Shown: positions 36,630 to 48,819, counted from the stretch's first letter. The stretch: DNA of 64,000 nucleotides from Desulfobacula toluolica Tol2 (GCF_000307105.1 NC_018645.1:1438578-1502577), one strand, 5' to 3'. Program-made: numbers and translations. The notes: generated by a model not told the origin, from the sequence alone.

Positions 36630-37525
36630 TGAATAATGACATCATATACAAGCTGATAAAGCTGAGCATCACTATGTTTTCAATGCTCCCAAGAACAGTG
36701 TTAAGGTTTTTTTCAGATCTGTTGGGGCTTATCTGGTATAAGGCGGATAAGCGCCACAGAAATGTTGCGCTTGAAAATATTAATTTTGCCTATCCTGAAC
36801 AGTTCTCCTCGGCACAAACTCAAAGATTTGTAAAGAATGTGTTTAAACATATTGCAAATATTCTTTTTGAGGTCATCTGGTCCTATCGGAAAACACGGAA
36901 GGATTTGTTTGAATATTTTACGGTTAAAGGTGTCAGGCATATTGAAAATGCTCAAAAAAAAGGCAGGGGGGTTATCCTTTTGTCCGGGCATATCGGCAAT
37001 TTTGAACTTTGCAGTGCAGCCGTTGCAAAGGTGGGTATCGCACCCTATGGTGTTTATCGAAAATTTGATTTTCAACCTCTGGAAAGGTTTGTTCTCAAAG
37101 TCAGACAACGATTTGGAACGAAAATGATCCCTTTAAAGGGCGCTTCTAAAAAAATTGACATAATTTTAAAAAATAATGGTGTTGTCGGAACCTTGCTGGA
37201 TCAGAATGTAGACTGGTATGATGGAGTGTTTGTCGATTATTTTGGAAGAACTACCTGTACTAATAAAGGCCTTGCAAAACTTGTTTTACGATCAAAAGCT
37301 GCTGTTATTCCGATGTTCATGGTCAAAAAAAATAAAAATTATATTCTGGAGTTTTTACCGGAAATTCCTTTGCAGATCACAGGGGATAATATCAAAGATC
37401 TTGAAAACAATACCCAGAACTATGTAGCTGCTATAGAGTCAATGGTAAGAAAATGCCCTGAACAATATTTCTGGGTTCACAATCGTTGGAAGACCAAATC
37501 TTACTGCAATTTTCCCCAAAAATAA
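36629..37525 (+). CDS. lpxL: Lipid A acyltransferase LpxL-like
   Basis: Late acyltransferase transferring an acyl chain to Kdo-lipid A. It has 298 residues, one N-terminal membrane segment and the catalytic H-x4-E motif as SGHIGNFE (about residue 118). LDQNVDWYDGVFVDYFGR and WVHNRWKTK match the HtrB/LpxL family. It sits between lpxK and waaF in the lipid A-core run. Confidence 0.92.
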   Translation: MNNDIIYKLIKLSITMFSMLPRTVLRFFSDLLGLIWYKADKRHRNVALENINFAYPEQFSSAQTQRFVKNVFKHIANILFEVIWSYRKTRKDLFEYFTVKGVRHIENAQKKGRGVILLSGHIGNFELCSAAVAKVGIAPYGVYRKFDFQPLERFVLKVRQRFGTKMIPLKGASKKIDIILKNNGVVGTLLDQNVDWYDGVFVDYFGRTTCTNKGLAKLVLRSKAAVIPMFMVKKNKNYILEFLPEIPLQITGDNIKDLENNTQNYVAAIESMVRKCPEQYFWVHNRWKTKSYCNFPQK

Positions 37526-37546
37526 TCAAGACTGGACAACAATTAA

Positions 37547-38596
37547 ATGGGACGTATAAACCTTAAAGACAGTTCGTCGGCAAAAATAATGATACGGGCT
37601 GCCAATTGGGTGGGTGATGCCATTATGACCACCCCTGTCATTCGAGCGGTCAGAAAAAATTTTCCAAATTCAACACTCACTGTTTTGGCAAAACCATGGG
37701 TAATTCCCGTGTATAAAAACAATCCCTATGTTGATAAGATTCTTTTATATGACAGCCATAAACGTCACAAAAAAGGATTTGGAACCCTGCGGCTTGCCAG
37801 GGATTTAAAAAAATATCAATTTGATCTGGCCATTTTGATGCAGAATGCATTTGAGGCAGGCCTGCTTTCTTTTCTTGCCGGCGTAAAAGAACGGGTCGGA
37901 TACAATACCGATGGGAGAGCGCTTCTCTTGAGCCGGGGCATAAAACTGAACCCGGCCCTGAAAAAGGGTCATTTGATTGATTATTATATCGGGATTCTAA
38001 AGGGCGTTGGTCTGTTGGATTACGGCAGGGATCTTGATTTGTTTCTTTGTGAATCAGACAGAGCATTTGCAAATCATTTTCTGGAAAAAGAAAAAATTGA
38101 TTTGTCCAGACCCGTTATAGGTATCAATCCAGGGGCAACAGGGGGGACTGCAAAACGATGGTTTCCCGAACGATATGCACAAATTTGCAAAAAACTGGCT
38201 GAAAAATTCAAGGTTAAGGTGTTGATTTTCGGCGCTCCTCAAGACATTGCTCTTGGTGAATATATTGCCGGGCTGTCCAACGGCAGCTGCATTAATATTG
38301 CAGGCATGACGAGTCTTGGTCAGGCTTTTGCGCTCATAGAGAAATGCTCGCTGTTTGTGACCAATGATTCAGGGCTGATGCATGCTGCTGCCGCCTTGAA
38401 TGTCAACCAGGTGGCTGTGATCGGGTCTACTGATTATATTGCCACATCCCCTTCAAATAAAAACAGTGTTATGATAAGAGTTCCTGTTCCATGCAGTCCC
38501 TGCTTGAAGGATGTTTGTCCAACAGATCATCAATGTATGGATAAAATAAGTGTTGGTATGGTTATGGAGAGATGCGAGTCTTTCTTGAATAAATGA
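37547..38596 (+). CDS. waaF: ADP-heptose:LPS heptosyltransferase II (WaaF)
   Basis: GT9 transferase of 349 residues that adds the second heptose of the inner core. RAANWVGDAIMTTPVIRAVR at the start, PGATGGTAKRWFPERYAQ, and TNDSGLMHAAAALNVNQVAVIGSTD are typical of WaaF. A C-terminal cysteine cluster (PCSPCLKDVCPTDHQC) is shared with the GT9 gene that follows. It converges on that gene, 15 bp apart. Confidence 0.93.
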   Translation: MGRINLKDSSSAKIMIRAANWVGDAIMTTPVIRAVRKNFPNSTLTVLAKPWVIPVYKNNPYVDKILLYDSHKRHKKGFGTLRLARDLKKYQFDLAILMQNAFEAGLLSFLAGVKERVGYNTDGRALLLSRGIKLNPALKKGHLIDYYIGILKGVGLLDYGRDLDLFLCESDRAFANHFLEKEKIDLSRPVIGINPGATGGTAKRWFPERYAQICKKLAEKFKVKVLIFGAPQDIALGEYIAGLSNGSCINIAGMTSLGQAFALIEKCSLFVTNDSGLMHAAAALNVNQVAVIGSTDYIATSPSNKNSVMIRVPVPCSPCLKDVCPTDHQCMDKISVGMVMERCESFLNK

Positions 38597-38611
38597 CTTG
38601 TTGTTTTGTTA

Positions 38612-39673
38612 TCAGGAAGAACAAATTTGGTGTGTGGATTTTGATAGCAAAATTTGGATATCATCCACGTTTATTGATTTCATGCAGTTATGATGTCCAT
38701 AGGGGCAGATACGTTTAAAGCATGGGCTGCAAGACATGCTTTTTCTAATAATTTTATGCGTCAAGCCAAAGGGGCCGGTTCTCCATGGAGCGGTAGGTCC
38801 GAAAAGAGCTATTACAGGTGTTTTAATAGCTGCTGCAAGGTGCATTGGGCCGGTATCTGTTGTGATAATAATTTTTGCCTTACTGTACAATATTGCAAGG
38901 CTTTTCAGGCTTGTTTTACCGGCAAAATTGACAGCTTTTTCTTGCATCATTCCACGAATTTCTTCAATTAGAAAATAATCATCCACACTTCCTGAAAATA
39001 TCACGCAGGTATTGTAATTTTTAATCAAAATATCTGCAAGCTGAGCCCATTTGTGATTTTGCCATAATTTGGAGTCCCACTTGGCAACAGGATTTAATAC
39101 AACAAAGCCATCTTTAATTTTGTTTTCATGAATGAGCTTCATGACGTTATCTTCATCGTTTTGGTCTGTTGAAATTTGGTATTCAATGTTTTTTGTGGGG
39201 ATACCAATGGCTTCAAGTAGCATAAGATTTCTTTTAAGAGCATGGATTTCTACGCTCACAGGGGGGATTTTTTCATTTAAAAAAATCTGGCTTTCTTCCA
39301 TATGCGGCATTCCCTTGTCAAAGCCTATTTTTCGAACTCCTTTGGCAAGCAAAACTAGGATGCCGCTTTTTAAGAGCTGGTGAAAATCTATGATAATATC
39401 ATAGCGGGTATCTCTGATGTCTTTGATAAAATTATAAATTTCTTTTAATGTTTTTTTCCTTGCCAAAGGATTGAGTAGTTTTTTTATCCATTTTTTTCTT
39501 TTGGACAAAATTATGCGGTCAATGGAATTATGTCCTCTGATAAGTGGTAATGCTGCTTCTTCCACAATCCATGTTATATGGGCATGAGGATAAAAATTGC
39601 GCAAGCTGTTCAAGGCAGGAAGGGTATGAATAACATCTCCGATAGCACTTAATTTGATAATTAGAATTTTCAT
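38612..39673 (-). CDS. LPS heptosyltransferase, WaaC-like (GT9)
   Basis: GT9 transferase of 353 residues. KLSAIGDVIHTLPALNSL and ITWIVEEAALPLI match heptosyltransferase I; VLNPVAKWDSKLW and TTDTGPMHLAAAIKTPVIALFGPTAP hold the ADP-heptose site. The C-terminus bears a cysteine cluster (SCSPCFKRICPYGHHNC). It is most like WaaC, but assignment to heptose I or another core position is inferred. Confidence 0.82.
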   Translation of the reverse strand: MKILIIKLSAIGDVIHTLPALNSLRNFYPHAHITWIVEEAALPLIRGHNSIDRIILSKRKKWIKKLLNPLARKKTLKEIYNFIKDIRDTRYDIIIDFHQLLKSGILVLLAKGVRKIGFDKGMPHMEESQIFLNEKIPPVSVEIHALKRNLMLLEAIGIPTKNIEYQISTDQNDEDNVMKLIHENKIKDGFVVLNPVAKWDSKLWQNHKWAQLADILIKNYNTCVIFSGSVDDYFLIEEIRGMMQEKAVNFAGKTSLKSLAILYSKAKIIITTDTGPMHLAAAIKTPVIALFGPTAPWRTGPFGLTHKIIRKSMSCSPCFKRICPYGHHNCMKSINVDDIQILLSKSTHQICSS

Positions 39674-39678
39674 GTGAT

Positions 39679-39774
39679 TTAAACCTGAAGAGATTTTAAG
39701 AAATCATTAATCCAAATGATCTTGTCCCGGCCTGCTTTCATAAATGATTTTGCAGCAGTATTATGGTACTCCAT
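39679..39774 (-). pseudogene. Short gene remnant upstream of the WaaC-like gene
   Basis: A 31-codon open frame ending at TAA 39679-39681 reads AAKSFMKAGRDKIIWINDFL. The coding-like composition continues a few codons upstream of its only ATG to a stop, so it looks like the C-terminal end of a deleted gene. It lies 5 bp from the GT9 start, and a dispersed repeat follows 65 bp on. Family unidentified. Confidence 0.35.
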
Positions 39775-39840
39775 ATCGCTTATTGCTCCGTAGTTATTTT
39801 TTATTGGTTATTATCATATATTGTTCGCCTCAGGCAATCT

Positions 39841-39925
39841 TAATAACGGCCATGGCAGATCACTCTGCCACAACAAATAATGAAAGATATTTAATTTCAG
39901 CAGGTTAAAAGTTCTTTCATATAAA
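39841..39925 (+). repeat. Dispersed two-hairpin repeat, best-preserved copy
   Basis: TAATAACGGCCATGG, stem GGCAGA-TCAC-TCTGCC, linker ACAACAAATAAT, then GAAAGATATTTAATTTCAGC and AGTTCTTTCATATAAAA. Near-identical to the copy at 11481-11561 on the other strand. The remainder of 39775-40001 shows nothing recognisable. Confidence 0.75.
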
Positions 39926-40001
39926 AGAGATCACAGCGAATTTAAGCCCCTGGCTTTGCCTGGGATGAGTAGGGTGTATCGTGGCATTAATACAATAGCA
40001 T

Positions 40002-40901
40002 TTAAAATGGTTGGAACCGGATCAGACCAAGTTTTCTTTGCTGTTCCCTTAAAAATTTTTTAAACCTTGCCATATCGTTTTTCTTTTTTTCTTTTTTGTT
40101 TGTCCAGTTGGACTGCATTACAACTCCGAGATATTTACCGGCAAGACTGTATTCTGATTCGCCCTTTCTCTGGGAATCAAAAAATTGTTCTGCATAGTGA
40201 AAAACTTTAAAAAATGGTTCTGTGGGGATTATTTTATGGATGTTGTAAGCCAGGACAAATTCACCATAGATCTGCATTTCACAAGGGTATCGATAGAGAA
40301 GTTCATAAATAGTCATTCCTCTTGGTTTTAGAAATTCTCTGGACATGGCTTTAAGAACAGAGCTGGACCAGATAAGGGGTGGGTCTCCAAAATAGAAAGA
40401 TTCTCCCTTTCGTCCAAATAATTGCTGGATGGCTTTTATCCTATTATCTAATTTTTCTGCAATTCTGGTGTCGTATTTCAGGGCGAAATTTCTCAAATCA
40501 TTTGCATGGTGCATCACCAGAAGGGGGGTGTCGTCATTATGAAAAAAAAAATTTGTGTCAAAAGGTTTTAGAAAATAGGAGTCAGAATCTATCCACAAAT
40601 AGTACTCGCATTTATTTAACCTCCAGAATTCGAGTTTGATAAGTTGCTGCAGCAGGTGAGCAGGAAAGAGTCTGGGAGAAGGCCCATATGTTTTGCTGCA
40701 GTTGTTCAATATCTCTTCATCAGTCACAAAATGACAGGGCAGGTTTTGAAATGTCTTTTTGAAAAGCTCAAGCTCGTCTGATGGTACACTCATGTAAAGG
40801 GGAATATTATCACGGTTGAACCGCAGGATACTTTGGGCCATTCTTTTTGCTCTCAACAGATCTTTTGAGTATGATTTGCAAAATATTACCAGTTTGTTCA
40901 T
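40002..40901 (-). CDS. Glycosyltransferase-like protein of the LPS locus (DUF6492-like)
   Basis: Protein of 299 residues resembling the DUF6492 group of GT-A-like proteins. Visible are KLVIFCKSYSKDLLRAKRMAQSI at the start and a metal-binding YYLWIDSDSYFLKPF (DxD-type) near residue 105. The end is basic (KFLREQQRKLGLIR). The sequence SLAGKYLGVVMQSNW near residue 255 recurs in a remnant at 49.8 kb. It lies downstream of the ligase gene on the same strand, four bases apart. Confidence 0.68.
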   Translation of the reverse strand: MNKLVIFCKSYSKDLLRAKRMAQSILRFNRDNIPLYMSVPSDELELFKKTFQNLPCHFVTDEEILNNCSKTYGPSPRLFPAHLLQQLIKLEFWRLNKCEYYLWIDSDSYFLKPFDTNFFFHNDDTPLLVMHHANDLRNFALKYDTRIAEKLDNRIKAIQQLFGRKGESFYFGDPPLIWSSSVLKAMSREFLKPRGMTIYELLYRYPCEMQIYGEFVLAYNIHKIIPTEPFFKVFHYAEQFFDSQRKGESEYSLAGKYLGVVMQSNWTNKKEKKKNDMARFKKFLREQQRKLGLIRFQPF

Positions 40902-40905
40902 AAAA

Positions 40906-42270
40906 TCAAGCTCTCCATGTATTTATAGTTCTCAAGTCCGTTTTTTTTTGCTCTTTTTCCTCAGCAGATTCTTTGTTCAAACTCCATAAGATAGTGAGCA
41001 TTGAAAAAATTATAAAAAAGGTGAAATCGGCAAAGTGGATAAAAATCGGTGAAAAAAAACCAATGGTGCAAAACATGGTGAGAGATGACAAGGCATAAAT
41101 TGCATTTGTTTGTATGAAGCTGTCTTTTCCAAATCTTATAAGACGGACGGACAGCCTGATAAATGATATTATCAGCATACAGTAAGCTGTAAGACCAAGA
41201 ATCCCTGTTCTGACCCATATAGATAAAAACATATTATGGGGCCATAGCATTGGATAGGATCTGTACCTCTCCGGGATGCGCTTCTTATATTTGTGCGGGT
41301 CAATGAGATTCTTGTTTTTGAATGTGTCAATTGAAAATCCAGTGCCGGCAACTGGATAATCCTCTATTATTTCCATTGAGTACAGGTATATGCTTATTCT
41401 GTCATCATAATGGTTCGAGGCCTTTAGTCGATCTTGAAGAGGGGTACTGAAGCAATAGTAGATAATGATGCAAAATATTATTACAAGGGACAGAATCTTT
41501 TTTTTGAAAAGATCAATTACCAGCATTGCTGTTATTATTGAGAGAATGGTCCCTCTGGATTGACTCAGCAAAGAGGCTGAAAGCACAGTAATAAGTCCTA
41601 TCATCAGCAGGCTTTTAACAATACGGTTTTGGGTTTGGTTGATTTCTCCAAGAGAAAGAATAAAAGTAAAAACTGTTATTAGGCCCATTGTGCATATTGC
41701 TGAATCGGTAAATCCGGTTCCAAATCTCGTTGTAAGGTTGTTGCCCTGTATTATGTAAAAATAGAAAAGGGATGCTGTGGAAAAAATAAGTCCTGAAACA
41801 ATGATGATTCGCACAAGGTATCTAAATCTTTGTTTTGTGTTGAAACAGTTGATTATAATAAAAAAAATAGCTATGTACCTGAGCAGGTGTGAGAATAGAT
41901 CGCCAAGGCTTTCTGTCTTATCCAGGGCGAACAGTGTACTGATAATGCTGATTATCACATAGCAGACAAGTGGAATCGAGAAGGGGTTTTTCCATTTTGG
42001 CTTGATGGTCTTACGATAAAAAAGGTCAATAAATAGAACCAGAACAATGCTGAATAAAATATTGGTGAATGCAGTTAAGTGCGGAAAAGGGTTTAAAAAA
42101 ACAAGTAATCCTGTAAAAGCAAAACAAACAGACTCTTTACTTAAGCCATATTGATGAAACAGGAAAAGTTTTTTTTCGGCTGTTTTTAATGCGTTTAAAT
42201 TCATAGTATTTGTTTGCAATAGGTAGTTATTCCATTGTTTATTTTGCAATGGTCTTTTTAAGATAGTCAT
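40906..42270 (-). CDS. O-antigen ligase/polymerase family membrane protein
   Basis: Wzy/WaaL-like protein of 454 residues with about 11 membrane helices. The large periplasmic loop contains the typical AGTGFSIDTFKN and RYRSYPMLWPHNMFLSIWVRTGILG (Wzy_C motif with H-N), and LSQSRGTILSI precedes. In this locus it probably ligates O-antigen or outer core to lipid A-core. A shorter start (MNLNALK, 22 residues in) is possible; neither has a strong ribosome site. Confidence 0.82.
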   Translation of the reverse strand: MTILKRPLQNKQWNNYLLQTNTMNLNALKTAEKKLFLFHQYGLSKESVCFAFTGLLVFLNPFPHLTAFTNILFSIVLVLFIDLFYRKTIKPKWKNPFSIPLVCYVIISIISTLFALDKTESLGDLFSHLLRYIAIFFIIINCFNTKQRFRYLVRIIIVSGLIFSTASLFYFYIIQGNNLTTRFGTGFTDSAICTMGLITVFTFILSLGEINQTQNRIVKSLLMIGLITVLSASLLSQSRGTILSIITAMLVIDLFKKKILSLVIIFCIIIYYCFSTPLQDRLKASNHYDDRISIYLYSMEIIEDYPVAGTGFSIDTFKNKNLIDPHKYKKRIPERYRSYPMLWPHNMFLSIWVRTGILGLTAYCMLIISFIRLSVRLIRFGKDSFIQTNAIYALSSLTMFCTIGFFSPIFIHFADFTFFIIFSMLTILWSLNKESAEEKEQKKTDLRTINTWRA

Positions 42271-42302
42271 TAAGGAGTCTTCAAACCGGATATGCTCCTT
42301 TG

Positions 42303-43607
42303 TTAATTCTTTATTAAATTATTCCTGATCTTCATCAGTTGTCGAACAGCACTTTCAACCGTCAGAGGTGAAGCATGTTCAAGATCCGGTAATCCATTGT
42401 TTTTCCACTGTTCAACCAAATCGTTGATACTTGTTTTTATCTGAGTTGGATTTTGGCTGTCTGCAGCTATTAAACCGTTTTGCTCCAACATGTGTTGAAG
42501 TTCGGAACCCGGATGGGTTAATCCCAGAATAGGGCGTTTTACCAGCATGTAATCATACAGTTTTGACGGAATATATTCATGGCATCGAAATATGTCGTTT
42601 CCATGAACAAGAATGAGTACATCCATTCTCTTCATTGCTTCGAGTACCTGCTCTCTTCCTGTTTTTCCTGTAATAGGGTCATGTTCAAGCCTGCCGTGCA
42701 AGATTGTTATCTCGTTTATGGGATATTGTTCAAGAGCCTGGCTGGATATTTTATCAAGCGTTGTTCCATATATGTCTAGAACAATCTGTTTCGACAGGTT
42801 CGGCTTTTCCTGAAACAGATCATGAAAGGCTTTGAAAATATCCTTGAGGTTCCGTTTGGGGGCAAGGGAACCAAAATAGCCGAAATGTATTTTTTCTTGT
42901 TTTTTGTATTCTTGGTTCCATGCTTCGGCAGGGGATGCTCCTGGTCTTATTATGACCAATTTATCGTTGTATCCGGGATTTCGTTTCCCGGCATTTGCAC
43001 CGGCGTTATCTGTAAAGTATATTATCTTGTCAGCAGTTTTAAAAATTAATTTTTCAAGGTGTTTGTGGAAAAAATATTTATGCCATTTTTGTTTTTCATT
43101 ATCATAGATTAAAGGGTCATGAAGTTCTGCAATCCAAGGCAGTTTAAAAATTTTGCTCAGAATATAACCGGTATAATGGGTCGAAGAAGGCCCTGCTGTT
43201 GAGTATATCAGCTCCGGCCGATGTCTGGGTATTATGAATATTCCGTATAGTGAAGCAGATAAGAACCATGACCAATGGCTGTCGAGTTGAATTATGATTT
43301 TTTCTATGACAAAGAATGGCAAGAGCAGCATTGTCAGCAAAAATTTTGCAATTTTTCTGGAAAAGGTTTTGGTGCCATGGTTGTTGAGGACATGGCGCAG
43401 TTCAAATTTTAAACCTGAAGGAGCCGGAGAAAAAACTTGATAATGTGGAAATTGAGTCTCTTTCCGGCCTGTTGGGGCACTCATCACAATAGGCTTGATA
43501 CCTTGAGCCATGAGAAAGGGAATCCTATCCGTTATTGTCTGACTGGCGGCTCTGCCATCCATATTGTAGCAGTGTGCCAGTATTAGCCATTTCTTTTTTT
43601 TAGTCAT
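42303..43607 (-). CDS. Glycosyltransferase, GT-B (family 4-like)
   Basis: From ATG 43607 (MTKKKKWLILAHCY) a protein of 434 residues with a GT-B fold. AELHDPLIYDNE, FTDNAGANAGKRNPG, IHFGYFGSLAPKRNLKDIFKAF and EYIPSKLYDYMLVKRPILGL are typical of the nucleotide-sugar half. A hydrophobic stretch at about 95-112 may attach it to the membrane. Sugar and position unknown. Confidence 0.78.
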   Translation of the reverse strand: MTKKKKWLILAHCYNMDGRAASQTITDRIPFLMAQGIKPIVMSAPTGRKETQFPHYQVFSPAPSGLKFELRHVLNNHGTKTFSRKIAKFLLTMLLLPFFVIEKIIIQLDSHWSWFLSASLYGIFIIPRHRPELIYSTAGPSSTHYTGYILSKIFKLPWIAELHDPLIYDNEKQKWHKYFFHKHLEKLIFKTADKIIYFTDNAGANAGKRNPGYNDKLVIIRPGASPAEAWNQEYKKQEKIHFGYFGSLAPKRNLKDIFKAFHDLFQEKPNLSKQIVLDIYGTTLDKISSQALEQYPINEITILHGRLEHDPITGKTGREQVLEAMKRMDVLILVHGNDIFRCHEYIPSKLYDYMLVKRPILGLTHPGSELQHMLEQNGLIAADSQNPTQIKTSINDLVEQWKNNGLPDLEHASPLTVESAVRQLMKIRNNLIKN

Positions 43608-43779
43608 ATTATGTAAGTCTCTATTAAATAGAAAACGCATAATAGATGAAACAGGGGGATTAGTCAAGAATGGTTAAGGCGCGCTTCAACTATCCTGCCA
43701 CGTTGTCTGTTGTTTCTAAAATCGGAAGTCTTGAACATGCAGTTTTTAACACTCAATACATTGTAGAAGGTAAAAAAGA

Positions 43780-44478
43780 TCAAAGAGAATTCAGCCTTTT
43801 AAGGAAAATGCTTTGAAGAGTTGGAGGAATATTGTAACCAATATCCTTTTTCAAACCACGAATGTCCCTGGTTTTAGAATGCTGTATCTGATACCAGGTT
43901 ATGGGTTTTATATCGTCCAGATCCAACAGGCAGATTTTATTATTTTTAAAAATCAGATTTGACATTCGTATATCCCCATGAATAAGATGCAGATTTTTTA
44001 TTTGATTCATAAGGTTTATAACCAAATCCATAGCATGTTCAATCCTGGTGCGAGAGTTGATGTTTTTTTTAAAATATTCTTCACCAGTCATACCTGCAAC
44101 GTACTCATACATAAAATAGGACATTCCGCGTAAAAAACCAATCCGTGTTTCAACATAAGCCACAGGTGTGGGCACCCATATGTTATTGAACATTAAGATT
44201 TTTGAAAAATGCCAGTTTTTGCTGGCGCGGGTTGGTCTGAAAAATCGTCTGAACCTGTGCCACCCTGACTTATAATTATGGCGTTTTATGACTATTTTTC
44301 TGCTGTCTATTTGGACAATACCCAATTTGCTTTTAAAATTATTTTGAATAATATGTGTGTCTTCTTTTTCCAGAAAAAAATCTGGATTATTCAAAAGGTC
44401 CAGCATATTGTCAGACATGAATTTGTTTTTACACATTATAAAAGTTGAAAATTTTTTTTTACAATATTCGTCCCTCAT
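43780..44478 (-). CDS. LPS core kinase (InaA/WaaP-like)
   Basis: Protein of 232 residues with a lipopolysaccharide-kinase fold. The catalytic loop is HLIHGDIRMSNLIF (HGDxxxxN) and the metal-binding CLLDLDDIK (DxD/DFG-like). KLGIVQIDSRKIVIKRHNYKSGWHRFRRFF carries the ATP lysine. It would phosphorylate an inner-core heptose or Kdo, strengthening LPS packing by divalent cations. The gap 43608-43779 before it holds no clear gene. Confidence 0.82.
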   Translation of the reverse strand: MRDEYCKKKFSTFIMCKNKFMSDNMLDLLNNPDFFLEKEDTHIIQNNFKSKLGIVQIDSRKIVIKRHNYKSGWHRFRRFFRPTRASKNWHFSKILMFNNIWVPTPVAYVETRIGFLRGMSYFMYEYVAGMTGEEYFKKNINSRTRIEHAMDLVINLMNQIKNLHLIHGDIRMSNLIFKNNKICLLDLDDIKPITWYQIQHSKTRDIRGLKKDIGYNIPPTLQSIFLKRLNSL

Positions 44479-44526
44479 TGTACCTCTTCCTTACACTCCC
44501 CTACGTCATCATAGTCACGGTAATAA

Positions 44527-45636
44527 TCATGCTGATAATTTACAAGACAATATTTGCTTGTAAAATGCCTCATGGGTTAACCCCACTCTTTCCCAGCTAT
44601 AGGCTTTGGCAGTCTTTTCAGCGAGTGTACCCAAACGCAATCTTTCTTCTTTTGAACGTAAAAGATGTAAGTATTTAGCAAGATCAGAATTTTTTTTCAT
44701 CACCAGCCCATTTTTATTGTTTTCAATAAGGTCTGCCACACCGCAATTTTGGGTTACAATCACAGGCAGTCCGCACGCCATTCCCTCAAGGGCACTCATG
44801 CCGAACGCTTCAGAGCGTGATGGCAGCACCACAACATCAGCCAGTGCATAGTATTGTTTCACATCATTGACCATTCCTGTAAGAATCACTTTTTTTTCAA
44901 TTCCATACGCCTTTATGAGCCGTTTGTATTTGACAAGTTTATCACCTTTGCCCACAACAAACAGGCGCATGTTTTCTTTGATCTCAGGCAGGAGCCTTCC
45001 CAGGCCTTTGCGCTGGAAAGCTGAGCCTACAAACAGCACGGCAAGCTCATCTTTTTGCACTTTTTTTTCTTTTCTGGCTTGATCCCTGAGTTTTTTAATG
45101 TTTGCAGAATTGAACTGGTCTGTATCCACTCCAGGTGGGATTGTAACTATATTTTCAGATCGGTCGTAATATTTTTTCACATCCCTTGAAACTTCCTGTG
45201 AAACAGAAATAAGCCAAGGTGATCTCATCTGTCGTTTTTCAAGCCAGAGATAAAGAAGGCTCCTCAAACTAAAATATTTCTGGTCTATCCTTCTGATAAA
45301 AGAGTATTTTTCCAAACCTTCACAATATGAAAGACTGTGCAGGGTCAGAATCTTCTGGGTATAATTTCTTTCATGGGAATGGATAATATCATACTTTTGT
45401 TTGGATAATAATTTTGCTGTTTCCTTTATAAAAGAAAGAGTGTTGAGAACACTAAAAGAGTCAAAACGGGAAACAACCTTATGGAATGTTATTTGCTTTG
45501 AAAGAGAGTTGTCGTATTGGCAGGCAAATACATGGATAGAGTGTCCCCTCCGTTGTAATGCTCTGGCAAGCTCTACTACATAGCGTTCCTTGCCCCCGGA
45601 CAAAGTAAAGCGTTTTACCAGAAGTGCTATTTTCAT
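44527..45636 (-). CDS. Glycosyltransferase family 4, WaaG-like
   Basis: GT-B enzyme of 369 residues. LLVKRFTLSGGKERYVVELARALQRRGHSIHVFA, HSHERN, PPGVDTDQF, LFVGSAFQRKGLGRLL and PSRSEAFGMSALEGMACGLPVIVT (E-x7-E) are the usual GT4 motifs. It is nearest in style to WaaG, which adds the first outer-core hexose to heptose II. It stands between the LPS kinase and kdsB genes. Confidence 0.85.
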   Translation of the reverse strand: MKIALLVKRFTLSGGKERYVVELARALQRRGHSIHVFACQYDNSLSKQITFHKVVSRFDSFSVLNTLSFIKETAKLLSKQKYDIIHSHERNYTQKILTLHSLSYCEGLEKYSFIRRIDQKYFSLRSLLYLWLEKRQMRSPWLISVSQEVSRDVKKYYDRSENIVTIPPGVDTDQFNSANIKKLRDQARKEKKVQKDELAVLFVGSAFQRKGLGRLLPEIKENMRLFVVGKGDKLVKYKRLIKAYGIEKKVILTGMVNDVKQYYALADVVVLPSRSEAFGMSALEGMACGLPVIVTQNCGVADLIENNKNGLVMKKNSDLAKYLHLLRSKEERLRLGTLAEKTAKAYSWERVGLTHEAFYKQILSCKLSA

Positions 45637-45687
45637 TAGCTTTATTTCCGTTTTTTTAATGGAAAGATGCCGATTAAGTCTGCTTTA

Positions 45688-46413
45688 TTAAAGCTTGGCT
45701 TCAATCCGTTTGATATCTTCCGGCAGGTCAATTTCCGGGGAGTCATATGGGGTAATAACCACCTTGATCCGAAAGCCGAATTCCAGCACCCTTAATTGTT
45801 CAAGCTTTTCAATATGCTCACAAGGGCTTGTGGGAAGTGTGACCAGTTTGTCCAGAAAACTTTTTTTGTAGGCATAAAAGCCCAGGTGCTTGTAAAAATC
45901 GGCTGGTGTTTCTTTATCCCTGGGATAGGGAATCTGTGCCCGGGAAAAATAAAGGGCAAATCCGTTCCGGTCAAAGGTGACTTTTACATCTTTGGGATCA
46001 GTGATTTCCCTTTCATCCTGTATCTTGAATGCAAGGGTGGACATGACAAGGTCGGGATCATCGGCAAAGGGAGATATCAGTTCATCAATGGTCAAGGGGT
46101 TGAACACGGGCTGGTCTCCCTGGATATTGACAATGATCTCATCCGGCCCAAGATTCAGCAAGGCGGCTGTCTGGGCAACCCTGTCGGTTCCGGAACGGCA
46201 GTCCTCGGACGTCATTACTGCATGTCCGCCAAATGCTTCAACCGCATTGAAAATTCTTTCATCATCGGTTGCCACAATGGTTTTTGAAACCGTTCGGGAT
46301 TTTTGTGCCTGTTCATACACCCGTTGAATCATGGATTTGCCGGCCACAAGCGCTAAAGGCTTGCCTTTAAACCGGCTTGAACCGTATCTGGATGGTATTA
46401 CCGCAATTGTCAT
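45688..46413 (-). CDS. kdsB: CMP-Kdo synthetase KdsB (probably CMP-Kdo8N)
   Basis: Activates Kdo with CTP; 241 residues. IPSRYGSSRFKGKPLALVAGKSMIQRV, TDDERI, SGTDRVAQ, VNIQGDQPVF and YPRDKE match KdsB. It lies 11 bases downstream of kdnB in the order kdnA-kdnB-kdsB, as in Shewanella, where KdsB accepts Kdo8N. A preference for the amino sugar is inferred from this context. Confidence 0.93.
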   Translation of the reverse strand: MTIAVIPSRYGSSRFKGKPLALVAGKSMIQRVYEQAQKSRTVSKTIVATDDERIFNAVEAFGGHAVMTSEDCRSGTDRVAQTAALLNLGPDEIIVNIQGDQPVFNPLTIDELISPFADDPDLVMSTLAFKIQDEREITDPKDVKVTFDRNGFALYFSRAQIPYPRDKETPADFYKHLGFYAYKKSFLDKLVTLPTSPCEHIEKLEQLRVLEFGFRIKVVITPYDSPEIDLPEDIKRIEAKL

Positions 46414-46424
46414 AATTGTCTCTT

Positions 46425-48713
<2,289 letters not shown>

Positions 48714-48819
48714 TTAATCAGAAAAATACAAATAATACTATGATTTAAAAATCCTGCATAATTATTCTTTGCGTTGAATTTGTTGTATGTGAACATTCTT
48801 ATTGTTTGTTGTTTTTATT

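Noticed and set aside
43670-43816. 48-codon plus-strand frame (MVKARFNYPATLS)
   Set aside because: No ribosome site and it overlaps the convergent LPS kinase gene; no homology recognised.
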